Below, in pieces: positions 18,503 through 27,498 of a DNA stretch of 64,000 nucleotides (positions within the stretch are counted from its first letter, which is position 1; each line of letters begins with the position of its first letter). Both the position numbers and the translations under genes were made by a program. This stretch comes from an endosymbiont of unidentified scaly snail isolate Monju (GTDB taxonomy: Bacteria > Pseudomonadota > Gammaproteobacteria > Chromatiales > Chromatiaceae): NCBI RefSeq assembly GCF_000801295.1, contig NZ_AP012978.1, positions 1,240,001 through 1,304,000 on the forward strand, given 5' to 3'. The notes below the pieces were generated by a model. It saw only the letters and a program-made list of their open reading frames with translations, made no database searches and had not been told where the DNA came from.

Positions 18503-21169
18503 TCAGCCCCCGCCGTTTTCTTCTTTGCGTGGCGGCGGTGACGCATCACTCGATGACGCGGTCTCCGGCCTGGCCGATTTTTCGGGCTTGGCGGGAGCGG
18601 CAGGCGCTTCCGCTCGCGGTGCTGGCGCCCCGGCCTCGCCAGAAGCCGCCGGCTTCGGTGCAACGGCTTTTTCCGCACGAGCGGAGGAGGCCTTGGCCTC
18701 GACCGAGTGGTGTTCCGGCTTGGGTGCGGCAGGCTTTTCCTGTGCCGGGGCCCTGGCCTCGCTCGGGGTGTCTGGCTTCTGCGCGGCAGGCTTTTTCTCT
18801 TGCGGAACCTGCACCTTGGCCGGGGACTCCGCCTTGGGCGCGGCAGGTCTGTCTTTGCCTTGTGCAGGCTTGCCCGCATCGCTTGTCGGTGACGGCGAGG
18901 CTGCGGTGCCAGATTCCGCGGGCTTCGTGTCCTGGCGCTCGGCTGCCGGCGGTGCGGCGGGCTTGCCAGTCTCCCGGGCGGCGGCAGGTGTACGCGATTG
19001 CCGGCTGTGCGATGCCGGCTTGTCTTTCTGATCACCCTGCTCACGCGGTTCAACAACCGACTGGGTGTCAGCGTCGGTCTTCTGCGCACCCGTGTTGTCG
19101 GGGCTGCCCGTACCGCCGCCTCCGCGACGCCGGCGTCCGCCGCGCCGACCACGGCGCGAGCTGCGCTTCGGGGTCTCGCCGGCGCTGTCTTCCTGGGGCT
19201 TTTCACCACCAGCTGGCGCTGCTCCCGGGGCGTTGGCTTCAGCGGGTTCACCGGCCTTATCTGACACCTGGCCCTTGCGTGCCTGCGACTGTCCACCGCG
19301 TCCGCGGCCGCGACCGCCGCGGCTGCGGCTGCGCCCGTTGCCATTGCGGTTGCCTCCGCGCTCGCTGCGGGTGCGGGTCTCGCGCTGGGGCGGCTTTTCT
19401 TCTTCGGTCGGCGCCTCTGGCTCCTCCGAAGGGGCCGAGCGCGGGGTAAAGATGCTACTGATGATGCGCTTGATCAGGCTGCCGCCATTGTTGCCGGACG
19501 ACGGTTCGGCCGGGGCTTCCTTTTCCTGCCGGGGAGCCGGGGTGGGGGCAGGCGCCGCCGGAGTAGTAATCTGCTTGACCGCCGGCTCTTCGCTGCGCGT
19601 CGGTGGCGCGGCCTTGGGCGGCAGCTCGGGCTGTGGCTCGGGGGCCACGTTCTGCCAGCTCGGCTTGTCGTCCTGGCGCATGTCCTGGCGGCGGATCCGC
19701 TCGATCTCGTAATGAGGGGTGTCCATGTACTTGTTGGGGATGAGGGTCACCTCGACCCCGTGGCGCGCCTCGATATCGGCGATCTGGCGACGCTTCTCGT
19801 TGAGCAGGTAGGTGGCGACCTCGACCGGCAACTGGGCGTTGACACGACCGGTGCCTTCCTTGAGGGCCTCTTCCTCGATGATGCGCAGGATGGACAGTGA
19901 CAGCGAATCGACGCTGCGGATCAGGCCCTGGCCCTGGCAACGCGGGCACACCTGGGCAGACGAGTCGCCCAGCGAGGGCCGGATGCGTTGGCGCGACATC
20001 TCCAGCAGGCCGAAGCGTGAGATACGGCCGATCTGTACCCGGGCGCGGTCTTCCTTCATCGCCTCGCGCAGGCGGTTCTCGACCTCGCGCTGGTGACGCG
20101 AGGGGGTCATGTCGATGAAGTCGATCACGAACAGACCGCCCAGGTCGCGCAGACGCAGCTGACGGGCGATCTCGTCGGCCGCCTCGAGATTGGTATTGAG
20201 CGCGGTCTCCTCGATATCGGCGCCCTTGGTGGCGCGCGAGGAGTTGATGTCGATGGAGGTCAGCGCCTCGGTGTGGTCGATGACGATGGAGCCACCGGAA
20301 GGCAGGCGCACCTCGCGCTGGAAGGCCGACTCGATCTGCGATTCGATCTGATAGCGCGAGAACAAGGGGACCTTGTCCTCGTACAGCTTGAGCTTGCGCT
20401 CGTTGTGCGGCATCACCTGGCGGACGAATTGCCGCGCCTGGCTGAAGGTCTCCTCGTCGTCGATCAGGATCTCGCCGATGTCCGCGCGCAGGTGATCGCG
20501 GATGGAGCGGATGATGACGTTGCTTTCCTGGTAGATGAGGAAGGGGGCAGGGCGCTTGCCGGCCGATTCCTCGATGGCCCGCCACAGCTGCAGCAGGTAG
20601 TCGAGGTCCCACTGCAGTTCCTCGATCTGCTTGCCGATGCCGGCGGTGCGCACGATCAGGCCCATGCCTTCGGGGATCTCAAGCTGCGACATGGCCTCAC
20701 GCAGCTCGGCGCGTTCCTGGCCCTCGATGCGCCGCGACACGCCACCGGCGCGCGGGTTGTTGGGCATCAGCACAAGGTAGCGACCGGCCAGGGAGAGGAA
20801 GGTGGTGAGCGCCGCGCCCTTGTTGCCGCGCTCTTCCTTTTCGACCTGGACGATGAGCTCCTGGCCCTCCTTGAGTGCCTCCTTGAGTGCCTCCTTGATG
20901 CTCGGGCGCCGGCCCGAGGCCTGCGCCTCCTCGCTGAAGTAGCTGCGCGCGATCTCCTTCATCGGAAGGAAACCATGGCGCTCGGCGCCGTAGTCGACGA
21001 AGGCGGCCTCCAGGCTGGGTTCGATGCGGGTGATGCGTCCCTTGTAGATATTGGCCTTCTTGAGTTCGCGGCCGGGGACTTCGATATCGAGATTGTAGAG
21101 TTTCTGGCCATCCACGATGGCTACGCGCAACTCTTCCGGCTGAGTTGCGTTGATCAGCATGCGTTTCAT
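18503..21169 (-). CDS. rne: Ribonuclease E
   Basis: Central endoribonuclease of mRNA decay and rRNA/tRNA processing. The start [22 protein letters not shown] matches the Escherichia coli N-terminus almost exactly, fixing the start at 21169. The catalytic half (about residues 1-510) has the S1 domain, DNase I-like site with [21 protein letters not shown], and the zinc-link CPRCQGQG. The C-terminal half (about residues 510-888) is low complexity: an Arg/Gly-rich block ([14 protein letters not shown]) and a long Ala/Pro/Lys/Glu tail, expected to be disordered and to bind RNA and degradosome partners. Total 888 residues. A long leader precedes it. Confidence 0.96.
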   Translation of the reverse strand: MKRMLINATQPEELRVAIVDGQKLYNLDIEVPGRELKKANIYKGRITRIEPSLEAAFVDYGAERHGFLPMKEIARSYFSEEAQASGRRPSIKEALKEALKEGQELIVQVEKEERGNKGAALTTFLSLAGRYLVLMPNNPRAGGVSRRIEGQERAELREAMSQLEIPEGMGLIVRTAGIGKQIEELQWDLDYLLQLWRAIEESAGKRPAPFLIYQESNVIIRSIRDHLRADIGEILIDDEETFSQARQFVRQVMPHNERKLKLYEDKVPLFSRYQIESQIESAFQREVRLPSGGSIVIDHTEALTSIDINSSRATKGADIEETALNTNLEAADEIARQLRLRDLGGLFVIDFIDMTPSRHQREVENRLREAMKEDRARVQIGRISRFGLLEMSRQRIRPSLGDSSAQVCPRCQGQGLIRSVDSLSLSILRIIEEEALKEGTGRVNAQLPVEVATYLLNEKRRQIADIEARHGVEVTLIPNKYMDTPHYEIERIRRQDMRQDDKPSWQNVAPEPQPELPPKAAPPTRSEEPAVKQITTPAAPAPTPAPRQEKEAPAEPSSGNNGGSLIKRIISSIFTPRSAPSEEPEAPTEEEKPPQRETRTRSERGGNRNGNGRSRSRGGRGRGRGGQSQARKGQVSDKAGEPAEANAPGAAPAGGEKPQEDSAGETPKRSSRRGRRGGRRRRGGGGTGSPDNTGAQKTDADTQSVVEPREQGDQKDKPASHSRQSRTPAAARETGKPAAPPAAERQDTKPAESGTAASPSPTSDAGKPAQGKDRPAAPKAESPAKVQVPQEKKPAAQKPDTPSEARAPAQEKPAAPKPEHHSVEAKASSARAEKAVAPKPAASGEAGAPAPRAEAPAAPAKPEKSARPETASSSDASPPPRKEENGGG

Positions 21170-21846
21170 ATTGTCGGTATCTCGTTGTGGCCCCGTGCGG
21201 CGGATTCGGTCGTTCCCGTCCGGGGTCTGCAGCCGATTCTCGAGGCGCATGGCCGGCAGCGGGCGGGACTGGCGCGCGCACCAGAGCAAATTCAGTTTCA
21301 ACGGGCCAGGTCAGGCAGAGACCGCATTCCGGTGAGGCAATGGGGACATCTGAATGGCTGGCACGGGCAATCTTCTTTCAGGTTCTATTCGGTGCCGGCG
21401 GTGCGATCGGGCCGCTCCGCCTACTGGGCCATTGGCTGGACAGGGCACAGAATAAAACGATTGTGGGCACCCGGGCGCCCATTCGAACCAGGCAGCAGGC
21501 CATGGCTTCTGCCAACTGCCATGTGCTGAAAATACAACAAATCGCGATGAGATGCATCCTTGGCAACCTCCGAACAAGTTCCTCCCCTGCTTGCGGGAGA
21601 GGTCGGGAGGGGCGTCAGTCCTTGTTCGAAAGCCCCCTCCCATTCTCCTCCATTTCACGGAGGAGGGGAATGCATACACTCTTGTGTCCCGCCTACGAAG
21701 GGCACTGAGCGTGCAGCAGTGATCGGGCAGGCGCTCTGTGCGATCCCGGGGAGGGCGCGGTGAGCACGCATGACCTGCCGACCTGCCAGTCCCCCGGGTA
21801 TACTGCCCGGCACCCGCGGCCAGCCGTATTTCAGAAAGAGCGGATC
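21170..21846. other. Divergent rne-rluC intergenic region with rne leader
   Basis: About 680 bp without a gene. It should hold the rne promoter and 5' leader on the minus strand and the rluC promoter on the plus strand. In Escherichia coli the long rne leader mediates autoregulation by RNase E; the spacing here allows the same, but no specific hairpin was proven. It also contains a dispersed CTCCCC-type repeat at 21571-21628. Short open frames in it look non-coding. Confidence 0.6.
21571..21628. repeat. Dispersed CTCCCC/GGGAGG palindromic repeat, copy 1
   Basis: The unit is bounded by a perfect 8-bp inverted repeat, CGAACAAG (21571-21578) and CTTGTTCG (21621-21628), and contains CTCCCCTGCTTGCGGGAGAG followed by GTCGGGAGGGG. 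Closely similar units are at 27414-27465 and, in the opposite orientation, around 47562-47605. All three are intergenic. Confidence 0.75.
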
Positions 21847-22794
21847 TTGAACGACAGCGACAACAGTTCCAGGGTGCGATACCTGGTGGTCGGCGAAGAG
21901 GCCGACGGCCAGCGTATCGACAACTTTCTGCTCAACCGACTGAAGGGCGTGCCGCGCTCCTGGGTGTACCGGGTGCTGCGCCGTGGCGAAGTGCGGGTCA
22001 ACAAGGGGCGGGTCAAGCCCACGCGACGGCTGCACATCGGCGACCAGGTGCGCATCCCGCCTCTGCGACTTGCAGAGTCAGCCCCCATCCCGGGGCCCGG
22101 CGCCGGTGTGCGTCGGCGGATCGAACAGGCCATCGTGCACGAGGACGACGATCTGCTGGTGATCGACAAGCCCTCGGGCATCGCGGTACATGGTGGCAGC
22201 GGGGTCTCGCACGGAGTGATCGAGATCCTGCGCGCCCTGCGTCCACAGGCACGCTACCTGGAACTGGCGCATCGGCTCGACCGCGATACCTCCGGCCTGC
22301 TGCTGGTCGCCAAGCGCCGTTCCGCCCTGGTGCAGTTGCAGAAACTCCAACTCGCCGGGCGGGTCGAAAAGCGCTACCTGGCCCTGTTGGCCGGGCGCTG
22401 GCGGCAAGACCACAAGACAGCCGATGCGCCGCTGCGCAAGAACACCCTGCGCAGCGGCGAGCGCGTGGTGCGCGTGGACCCGGCCGGCAAGGACGCAGTT
22501 ACCCATTTCCGAGTGCGTCAGCGCCTGCGAGGCGCCATGCTGGTGGAAGCACGCCTGGAGACCGGGCGCACCCACCAGATCCGGGTACACGCCTCGCATC
22601 TGGGCACCCCTATCCTGGGCGATGCCAAGTACGGTGACGCGAATGTCGAGGCATTGGCTCGCGAGGCCGATCTCAAGCGCCTGTTCCTTCACGCATGGCG
22701 ACTGGATTTTCCCTGGGAGGGAAAGAAGGGCGGCTACCGCCTGGAAGCGCCGCTGCCCACCGAACTGCAAACCGTGGTGGATACGTTGAAATGA
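21847..22794 (+). CDS. rluC: 23S rRNA pseudouridine synthase RluC (RluC/RluD family)
   Basis: Converts uridines of 23S rRNA (positions 955/2504/2580 in Escherichia coli numbering) to pseudouridine. The product has an N-terminal S4 domain (QRIDNFLLNRLKGVPRSWVYR) and the catalytic motif HRLDRDTSGLLLVAK with the active-site Asp. The proposed start is the TTG at 21847, preceded by GAAAGAGCGG; no ATG fits nearby and the reading gives 315 residues, typical of RluC. Divergent location from rne is the usual order in gammaproteobacteria and supports RluC over RluD. The stop overlaps the next start by ATGA. Confidence 0.9.
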   Translation: MNDSDNSSRVRYLVVGEEADGQRIDNFLLNRLKGVPRSWVYRVLRRGEVRVNKGRVKPTRRLHIGDQVRIPPLRLAESAPIPGPGAGVRRRIEQAIVHEDDDLLVIDKPSGIAVHGGSGVSHGVIEILRALRPQARYLELAHRLDRDTSGLLLVAKRRSALVQLQKLQLAGRVEKRYLALLAGRWRQDHKTADAPLRKNTLRSGERVVRVDPAGKDAVTHFRVRQRLRGAMLVEARLETGRTHQIRVHASHLGTPILGDAKYGDANVEALAREADLKRLFLHAWRLDFPWEGKKGGYRLEAPLPTELQTVVDTLK

Positions 22795-23468
22795 GACCCT
22801 ATGACCTGCTGGTGTTCGACTGGGACGGCACCCTGATGGACTCGGCGCACCGCATCGTCACCTGCATGCAGCGGGCGGCGCGGGATGCCGGCCACCCGGT
22901 GCCCGGTGACGCCGCGGTGCGCGAGATCATTGGTCTGGGCATGCGCGAGGCGGTGGCCCGGCTGTGGCCGGAGGCCGGGGCGCGCGAGATCGACGACATC
23001 ATCGATGCCTACCGCACCCACTGGCTGGGCGACGAGATCCCGGCCTCGTCCCTGTTCCCCGGGGCCGAAACGGTGGTTCGCTGGACACGCGAGGCCGGCT
23101 ACCTGCTCGCGGTGGCGACCGGCAAGAGCCGGCGCGGACTGGATAAAGTGCTTGAAGAAACCCGTCTAAAAGATTGTTTCGACATAACGCGCTGCGCCGA
23201 TGAGGCCCACTCCAAGCCGCATCCACAGATGCTCCAGGATATCCTCACCGACCTGGACATGCTGCCGGAACGGGCCCTGGTGATCGGCGACAGTGAATAT
23301 GACATGCTGATGGCCGCCAACGCGCGGGTGGATGCCCTGGGCATTGCGCACGGGGTGCACGAGACCGACCGCCTGCTCGCGAGCGGGGCCCTGGGGGTGC
23401 TGGACGAGCTGGGTGCGCTGCCGGCGTGGCTGGATGGAATTCACGAAGCGAGGGAGTCGAAAGGGTGA
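22791..23468 (+). CDS. HAD-IA family phosphatase (phosphoglycolate phosphatase-like)
   Basis: 225-residue haloacid dehalogenase-superfamily hydrolase. Motif I is VFDWDGTLMDS with the nucleophile Asp, motif II is VATGKSRRG, motif III has KPHP, and motif IV is VIGDSEYDM. The ATG overlaps the rluC stop (ATGA), so the genes are coupled. The same gene follows rluC in Pseudomonas. The substrate is not known; Gph-like or nucleotide/sugar phosphate activity is possible. Confidence 0.88.
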   Translation: MRPYDLLVFDWDGTLMDSAHRIVTCMQRAARDAGHPVPGDAAVREIIGLGMREAVARLWPEAGAREIDDIIDAYRTHWLGDEIPASSLFPGAETVVRWTREAGYLLAVATGKSRRGLDKVLEETRLKDCFDITRCADEAHSKPHPQMLQDILTDLDMLPERALVIGDSEYDMLMAANARVDALGIAHGVHETDRLLASGALGVLDELGALPAWLDGIHEARESKG

Positions 23469-24430
23469 ACGAAAAGGAAGAACATCAGGTGGCCGATGCC
23501 GGCTGGGAACGTGAACTGGTGGAGAATCTGGCCACCGAGGCCCTGCGAGAGAAACGTCGCGCGCGTCGCTGGGGCATCTTCTTCAAGCTGCTGACCTTTC
23601 TCTACCTCGGGGTGATCCTTTACCTGCTCAACAGTGGCGGCGACATCAATCTCGACCAGGCCAGCGGCAGGGATCATGTCGCCCTGGTCGAACTCGAGGG
23701 GGTGATCGGTCCCGATGGCCCGGCCAGCGCCGACCAGGTCAACAAGGGCCTGCGCAAGGCCTTCCGTGACAGCCATACCAAGGCCGTGGTGCTGCGCATC
23801 AACAGCCCGGGCGGCACCCCGGTGCAGGCCAGCCTGATCTACGACGAGATCCGCCGCCTGCGCAAAAAGCACGAGGACATCCCGCTCTACGTGGTGGTCG
23901 GTGACATGTGCGCTTCGGGCGGTTATTTCGTGGCCGCCGCGGCGGACAAGATCTTCGTCAACCGCTCCAGCATCGTCGGTTCCATCGGCGTACTGATGGA
24001 CGGTTTCGGCTTCACCGGCGCCCTCGACAAGCTGGGTGTCGAGCGTCGCCTGCTCACCGCCGGTGAGCACAAGGGCATGCTCGACCCCTTCAGCCCACTC
24101 GAACCCTTCGACGAGGCACATGCGCGAAAGATGCTCTCCGAAATCCACGCGCACTTCATCGAGGCCGTGAAGGAAGGGCGCGGCGATCGCCTGGCCGACG
24201 ACGACACCCTGTTCAGCGGCCTGTTCTGGACCGGGCAGCGCGCCATCGACCTGGGGCTGGCCGACGAACTGGGCGACCTGGGCCACGTCGCACGTGACGT
24301 GGTGGGCATCGAGAAGGTCGTCGATTTCACCGCCAAGGACGACCCCCTGCAACGTCTGGCCGATCGCATCGGCGTGGCCGGTGCCGAGGCGCTGGCAAAA
24401 CTCGCGGGCTGGTGGCCGGGAATACGCTGA
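23465..24430 (+). CDS. sppA: Signal peptide peptidase, S49 family (SppA type)
   Basis: Inner-membrane serine protease that degrades cleaved signal peptides or membrane proteins in the periplasm. 321 residues, the short form. One N-terminal membrane helix (GIFFKLLTFLYLGVILYLL) is followed by the periplasmic domain with the catalytic serine in DMCASGGYFVAAAADKI and the lysine in LTAGEHKGMLDPF. The GTG at 23465 overlaps the HAD stop (GTGA) and has GAAAGG upstream. The order rluC-HAD-sppA is conserved in Pseudomonas. SohB is an alternative name for the short form. Confidence 0.9.
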   Translation: MNEKEEHQVADAGWERELVENLATEALREKRRARRWGIFFKLLTFLYLGVILYLLNSGGDINLDQASGRDHVALVELEGVIGPDGPASADQVNKGLRKAFRDSHTKAVVLRINSPGGTPVQASLIYDEIRRLRKKHEDIPLYVVVGDMCASGGYFVAAAADKIFVNRSSIVGSIGVLMDGFGFTGALDKLGVERRLLTAGEHKGMLDPFSPLEPFDEAHARKMLSEIHAHFIEAVKEGRGDRLADDDTLFSGLFWTGQRAIDLGLADELGDLGHVARDVVGIEKVVDFTAKDDPLQRLADRIGVAGAEALAKLAGWWPGIR

Positions 24431-24473
24431 GGGCTGCGAACGTCCATCACCCGTAACACTGATGGAGAAACGC

Positions 24474-25154
24474 ATGCCCCCGACACTGGCCTTCGATGTC
24501 TATGGCACCCTGATCGACACCCACGGCCTGATCCCCCTGCTGGGGGAGATGGCCGGTGAGGAGACCGCCCCGGTGCTGTCCCGCATCTGGCGGGAAAAGC
24601 AACTCGAGTACAGTTTTCGCCGCGCCCTGGCGCGCGACTACGTGACCTTCGCCACCTGCACCCGCCAGGCCCTCGATTACGCCTGTGCCACGCTCGGGGT
24701 AAGGCTGACGCCCGCCGAGCGCGACTCCCTGCTCGAGCGTTATCGTACCCTGCCGGCCTTTCCCGAGGTTCCGGGTGCGCTCGCGCGCCTGCAGGACAGC
24801 GGTGCACGCCTGTACGCCTTTTCCAACGGCACCCGCGAGGCGGTCGAACAACTGTTGCGCGCTGCCGGCATCCGCGATGCCTTTCTCGATGTGGTCAGCG
24901 TGGATGCGGTGTCTTCCTTCAAACCCGATCCTGCCGTCTATGCGCATTTCCTGGCACAGGCCGGCGCGCGCGCCGATCGCACCTGGCTCGTTTCCGGCAA
25001 TCCCTTCGACGTACTGGGCGCCGACCATGCCGGCTGGCACACGGTGTGGGTACAGCGCGATGCCGCGCAGGTCTTCGATCCCTGGGGACACGAACCGGAG
25101 CAGGTGGTGAGCGACCTGAACGGACTGACCCGGCTCGCCACGACCTGGGGCTGA
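24474..25154 (+). CDS. (S)-2-haloacid dehalogenase-like HAD protein (type II family)
   Basis: 226-residue HAD-superfamily hydrolase resembling type II haloacid dehalogenases: LAFDVYGTLIDTHG (nucleophile Asp), YAFSNGTREAVEQLL, VSSFKPDPAVYAHF and SGNPFDVLGADHAG. The segment SGNPFD replaces the usual SSNxWD, so dehalogenation of 2-haloacids is uncertain. GGAG lies 6 bp before the ATG at 24474; an in-frame ATG at 24462 overlaps that site. It stands 43 bp after sppA and converges on the TRAP cluster. Confidence 0.82.
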   Translation: MPPTLAFDVYGTLIDTHGLIPLLGEMAGEETAPVLSRIWREKQLEYSFRRALARDYVTFATCTRQALDYACATLGVRLTPAERDSLLERYRTLPAFPEVPGALARLQDSGARLYAFSNGTREAVEQLLRAAGIRDAFLDVVSVDAVSSFKPDPAVYAHFLAQAGARADRTWLVSGNPFDVLGADHAGWHTVWVQRDAAQVFDPWGHEPEQVVSDLNGLTRLATTWG

Positions 25155-25182
25155 CGGCTCCCGGTCGGACCTTGCAGGAAAC

Positions 25183-25431
25183 TCAGGACAGGGCGGCCCG
25201 GATGCGCACCAGCAGGGCGCTGTAGGTGGGCATGTCCAGCTTGCGGATGAGCTTGCCCAGGTCGTAGAGATCGCGCGCCAGGGCCTCGTCTTTCTCGTGG
25301 GTCAGGATGTAACGCCGCAGCCGCACGATGGCATCGTCGAGGTCGATGCCGGTCACCGGGTTCTGTACCTTTTCATAGTCGGCCGCGAGACGCAGGAAAT
25401 TGGCTACCAGCGTTTCTTTCGACTCGATCAT
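25183..25431 (-). CDS. Small helical protein downstream of dctM, unknown function
   Basis: 82 residues, not recognised. It is predicted mostly helical and soluble (IESKETLVANFLRLAADYEK, then LARDLYDLGKLIRKL). It starts 5 bp after the dctM stop on the same strand, so it is almost certainly co-transcribed with the TRAP genes. A role in regulating or assembling the transporter is possible but unproven. The longer open frame here that overlaps dctM is a shadow. Confidence 0.65.
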   Translation of the reverse strand: MIESKETLVANFLRLAADYEKVQNPVTGIDLDDAIVRLRRYILTHEKDEALARDLYDLGKLIRKLDMPTYSALLVRIRAALS

Positions 25432-25436
25432 GTGTC

Positions 25437-26726
25437 TCACCCCAGTCCATACAACTCCGGATAGACGAGAATGGAGATGACCACGCCCACCTGGATCAGG
25501 ATGAAGGGCACCACGCCGCGATAGATGTCCACGGTGCGCACCGAGGGCGGCGCCACACCCTTGAGATAGAACAGACTGAACCCGAAGGGCGGGGTCAGGA
25601 AAGAGGTCTGCAGGTTCATGGCGATGAGGATCGCGAACCACAGCATGTTGATGCCCAGCGATTCGGCGATGGGAGAGAGGATGGGCACCACGATGAACGA
25701 GATCTCGACGAAGTCGATGAAGAAGCCCAGCAGCAGGATGATCAGCATCGACAGGATGAGGAAGCCCCATTTCTCGCCAGGCAGCTGCAGCATGAATTCC
25801 TCGACGATGGTGTCACCGCCGGTATAGGTGAAGGTCATCGAGAAGGCGGTGGCGCCGAGCAGGATGGCGAACACCATGGCCGTGATCTTCACCGTCTCCA
25901 GGGCGCTGTCGAACACCAGGCGCCAGCTGAACTTGCGGTACAGCACCGCGAGCAGGATGGCGCCCGCGCTGCCCAGTGCCGAAGACTCGGTAGGGGTGGC
26001 GATGCCGGCGAAGATCGACCCCAGCACCACGATGATCAGCGCCAGTGGCGGCAGGATGGCCTTCAGCGCGGTCAAGTAGTGCTGGGTCTTTGTGCTGCCG
26101 TCATCCTCGAAGGGTATCGGCGGGGCGGCAGCGGGACGTGCCCAGGCGATGCTCAGCACGTAGAAGACGTAGATGCCCACCAGCACCAACCCGGGAACGA
26201 CGGCGGCCTGGAACAGGTCGCCCACCGGCAGGCCCAGTACGTCACCGAGGATGATGAGGATGATCGAGGGCGGGATGATCTGACCCAGGGTGCCGGCGCT
26301 GCAGATGGTGCCGCAGGCCAGTCCCTTGTTGTAGCCGTACTTGAGCATCACTGGCAGCGAAATCACACCCATCGCCACCACACTGGCGCCAACCACGCCG
26401 GTAGAGGCGGCCAACAAGGCGCCGACCAGGATGGTGGAAACCGCCAGCCCGCCGCGCACCGTACCGAACAGTCGCCCCATGGATTCGAGAAGCTGCTCGG
26501 CCAGTTGTGTCTTCTGCAACACCAGGCCCATGAAGATGAACAGCGGCACCGCCATCAGCACCACGTTCTGCATGATGTTGTAGATGCGGAAGGGCATGAA
26601 GGCGAACAGGTCCCAGCCCTCGGCCCAGACACCGAAGATCAGGGCGACACCGCCGAAAGTGAAAGCCACAGGGAAGCCGAGCAGGAGCAGCAGCAAAGCC
26701 ACTCCGAACATGATGATGCCAACCAC
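25437..26726 (-). CDS. dctM: TRAP transporter large permease DctM
   Basis: Twelve-helix membrane subunit of a tripartite ATP-independent periplasmic (TRAP) transporter, driven by the sodium or proton gradient. 429 residues. Family features include the hydrophobic N-terminus MFGVALLLLLLGFPVAFTF, GVVGASVVAMGVISLPVML and GSAGAILLAVL. The start is a GTG with AGGAG 7 bp upstream. It follows dctQ by 10 bp. Substrate is set by the DctP protein. Confidence 0.93.
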   Translation of the reverse strand: MVGIIMFGVALLLLLLGFPVAFTFGGVALIFGVWAEGWDLFAFMPFRIYNIMQNVVLMAVPLFIFMGLVLQKTQLAEQLLESMGRLFGTVRGGLAVSTILVGALLAASTGVVGASVVAMGVISLPVMLKYGYNKGLACGTICSAGTLGQIIPPSIILIILGDVLGLPVGDLFQAAVVPGLVLVGIYVFYVLSIAWARPAAAPPIPFEDDGSTKTQHYLTALKAILPPLALIIVVLGSIFAGIATPTESSALGSAGAILLAVLYRKFSWRLVFDSALETVKITAMVFAILLGATAFSMTFTYTGGDTIVEEFMLQLPGEKWGFLILSMLIILLLGFFIDFVEISFIVVPILSPIAESLGINMLWFAILIAMNLQTSFLTPPFGFSLFYLKGVAPPSVRTVDIYRGVVPFILIQVGVVISILVYPELYGLG

Positions 26727-26736
26727 GGTGTCGCTC

Positions 26737-27273
26737 CTAGATTTCCGTTTCCTGATGTTGCCGGACCTTCAGGCCCAGCAGTTCATTGATCGCCCCGAGG
26801 AGGAAACCCAGGCTGCTGATCAGCACACAGGCGAACGACAGGCTGATCATGCCCTTGATGATCCAGCGATGCGGCAGCCCCCCCGGGTCGCCGCTCATCT
26901 CGTTGATCTCCCAGGCTTCGCGTGCGAAACCGATACCATAGCCGGCGACCAGCAAACAGAAGGGCCAGAGAAAGACCAGGGTGCCGAAGATGTCGACCAG
27001 TGCACGGGTACGCGGACTGGCCTTTTCATAAAGGATGTCCACCCGCACGTGGCCGTCGGTCTGCAGGGCATAGGCCACGCCGAACAGGAAGATCATGGAG
27101 AACAGGTGCCACTCCAGTTCCTGCATGCCGATGGACACGTCATTGAACAGGTAGCGCATGATCACGTCGTAGAAGACGTTGGCCACCAGCAGAAGCAACA
27201 GAACAGCAGAAAAGTGACCGACCCAGATCGAAAATCGGCCGATCACGGCTTCCGCCTTGAGCAGGAACGACAT
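26737..27273 (-). CDS. dctQ: TRAP transporter small permease DctQ
   Basis: Four-helix membrane subunit that couples DctP to DctM. 178 residues from the ATG at 27273, which has CTGGAG 7 bp upstream. The motif VFYDVIMRYLFNDVSIGMQELEWHLF is the DctQ core. A hydrophobic stretch in front (with an upstream ATG at 27330) is less likely to be translated. It lies between dctP and dctM, separated from dctP by 225 bp that contain repeats. Confidence 0.9.
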   Translation of the reverse strand: MSFLLKAEAVIGRFSIWVGHFSAVLLLLLVANVFYDVIMRYLFNDVSIGMQELEWHLFSMIFLFGVAYALQTDGHVRVDILYEKASPRTRALVDIFGTLVFLWPFCLLVAGYGIGFAREAWEINEMSGDPGGLPHRWIIKGMISLSFACVLISSLGFLLGAINELLGLKVRQHQETEI

Positions 27274-27413
27274 CGCCGGACTCCAGATAACGATCGAAAA
27301 AAAGAGGCGGCAATGGTAACCCATCACCACCCCTCGCGTTAAGGAGCCCTTGCCAAATTTCTCCCCCGCGGACGAGGGAGGAATGGAACACTTGATTCAG
27401 GGTTCCCTTGAAG

Positions 27414-27465
27414 CTGCTCCCCTCCCGACCTCCACTGCTTGCGGGCGAGGTCAGGAGGGGAGCAG
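27414..27465. repeat. Dispersed CTCCCC/GGGAGG palindromic repeat, copy 2
   Basis: Long imperfect stem: CTGCTCCCCTCCCGACCTC (27414-27432) pairs with GAGGTCAGGAGGGGAGCAG (27447-27465), with a single mismatch, and the loop holds TGCTTGCGGGC. It lies between dctP and dctQ on the same strand, where it could act as a 3'-end stabiliser that raises DctP over the permeases (inference). A second short GC-rich piece (CTCCCCCGCGGACGAGGGAG, about 27361-27380) is adjacent. Confidence 0.75.
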
Positions 27466-27498
27466 TGCCACGGCTCGGTCGCGCGGATCAGGCTGTGG

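Noticed and set aside
18364-19344. Arg/Pro-rich minus-strand frame overlapping the end of rne
   Set aside because: Alternate frame of the low-complexity rne tail, which naturally produces Arg/Pro-rich readings.
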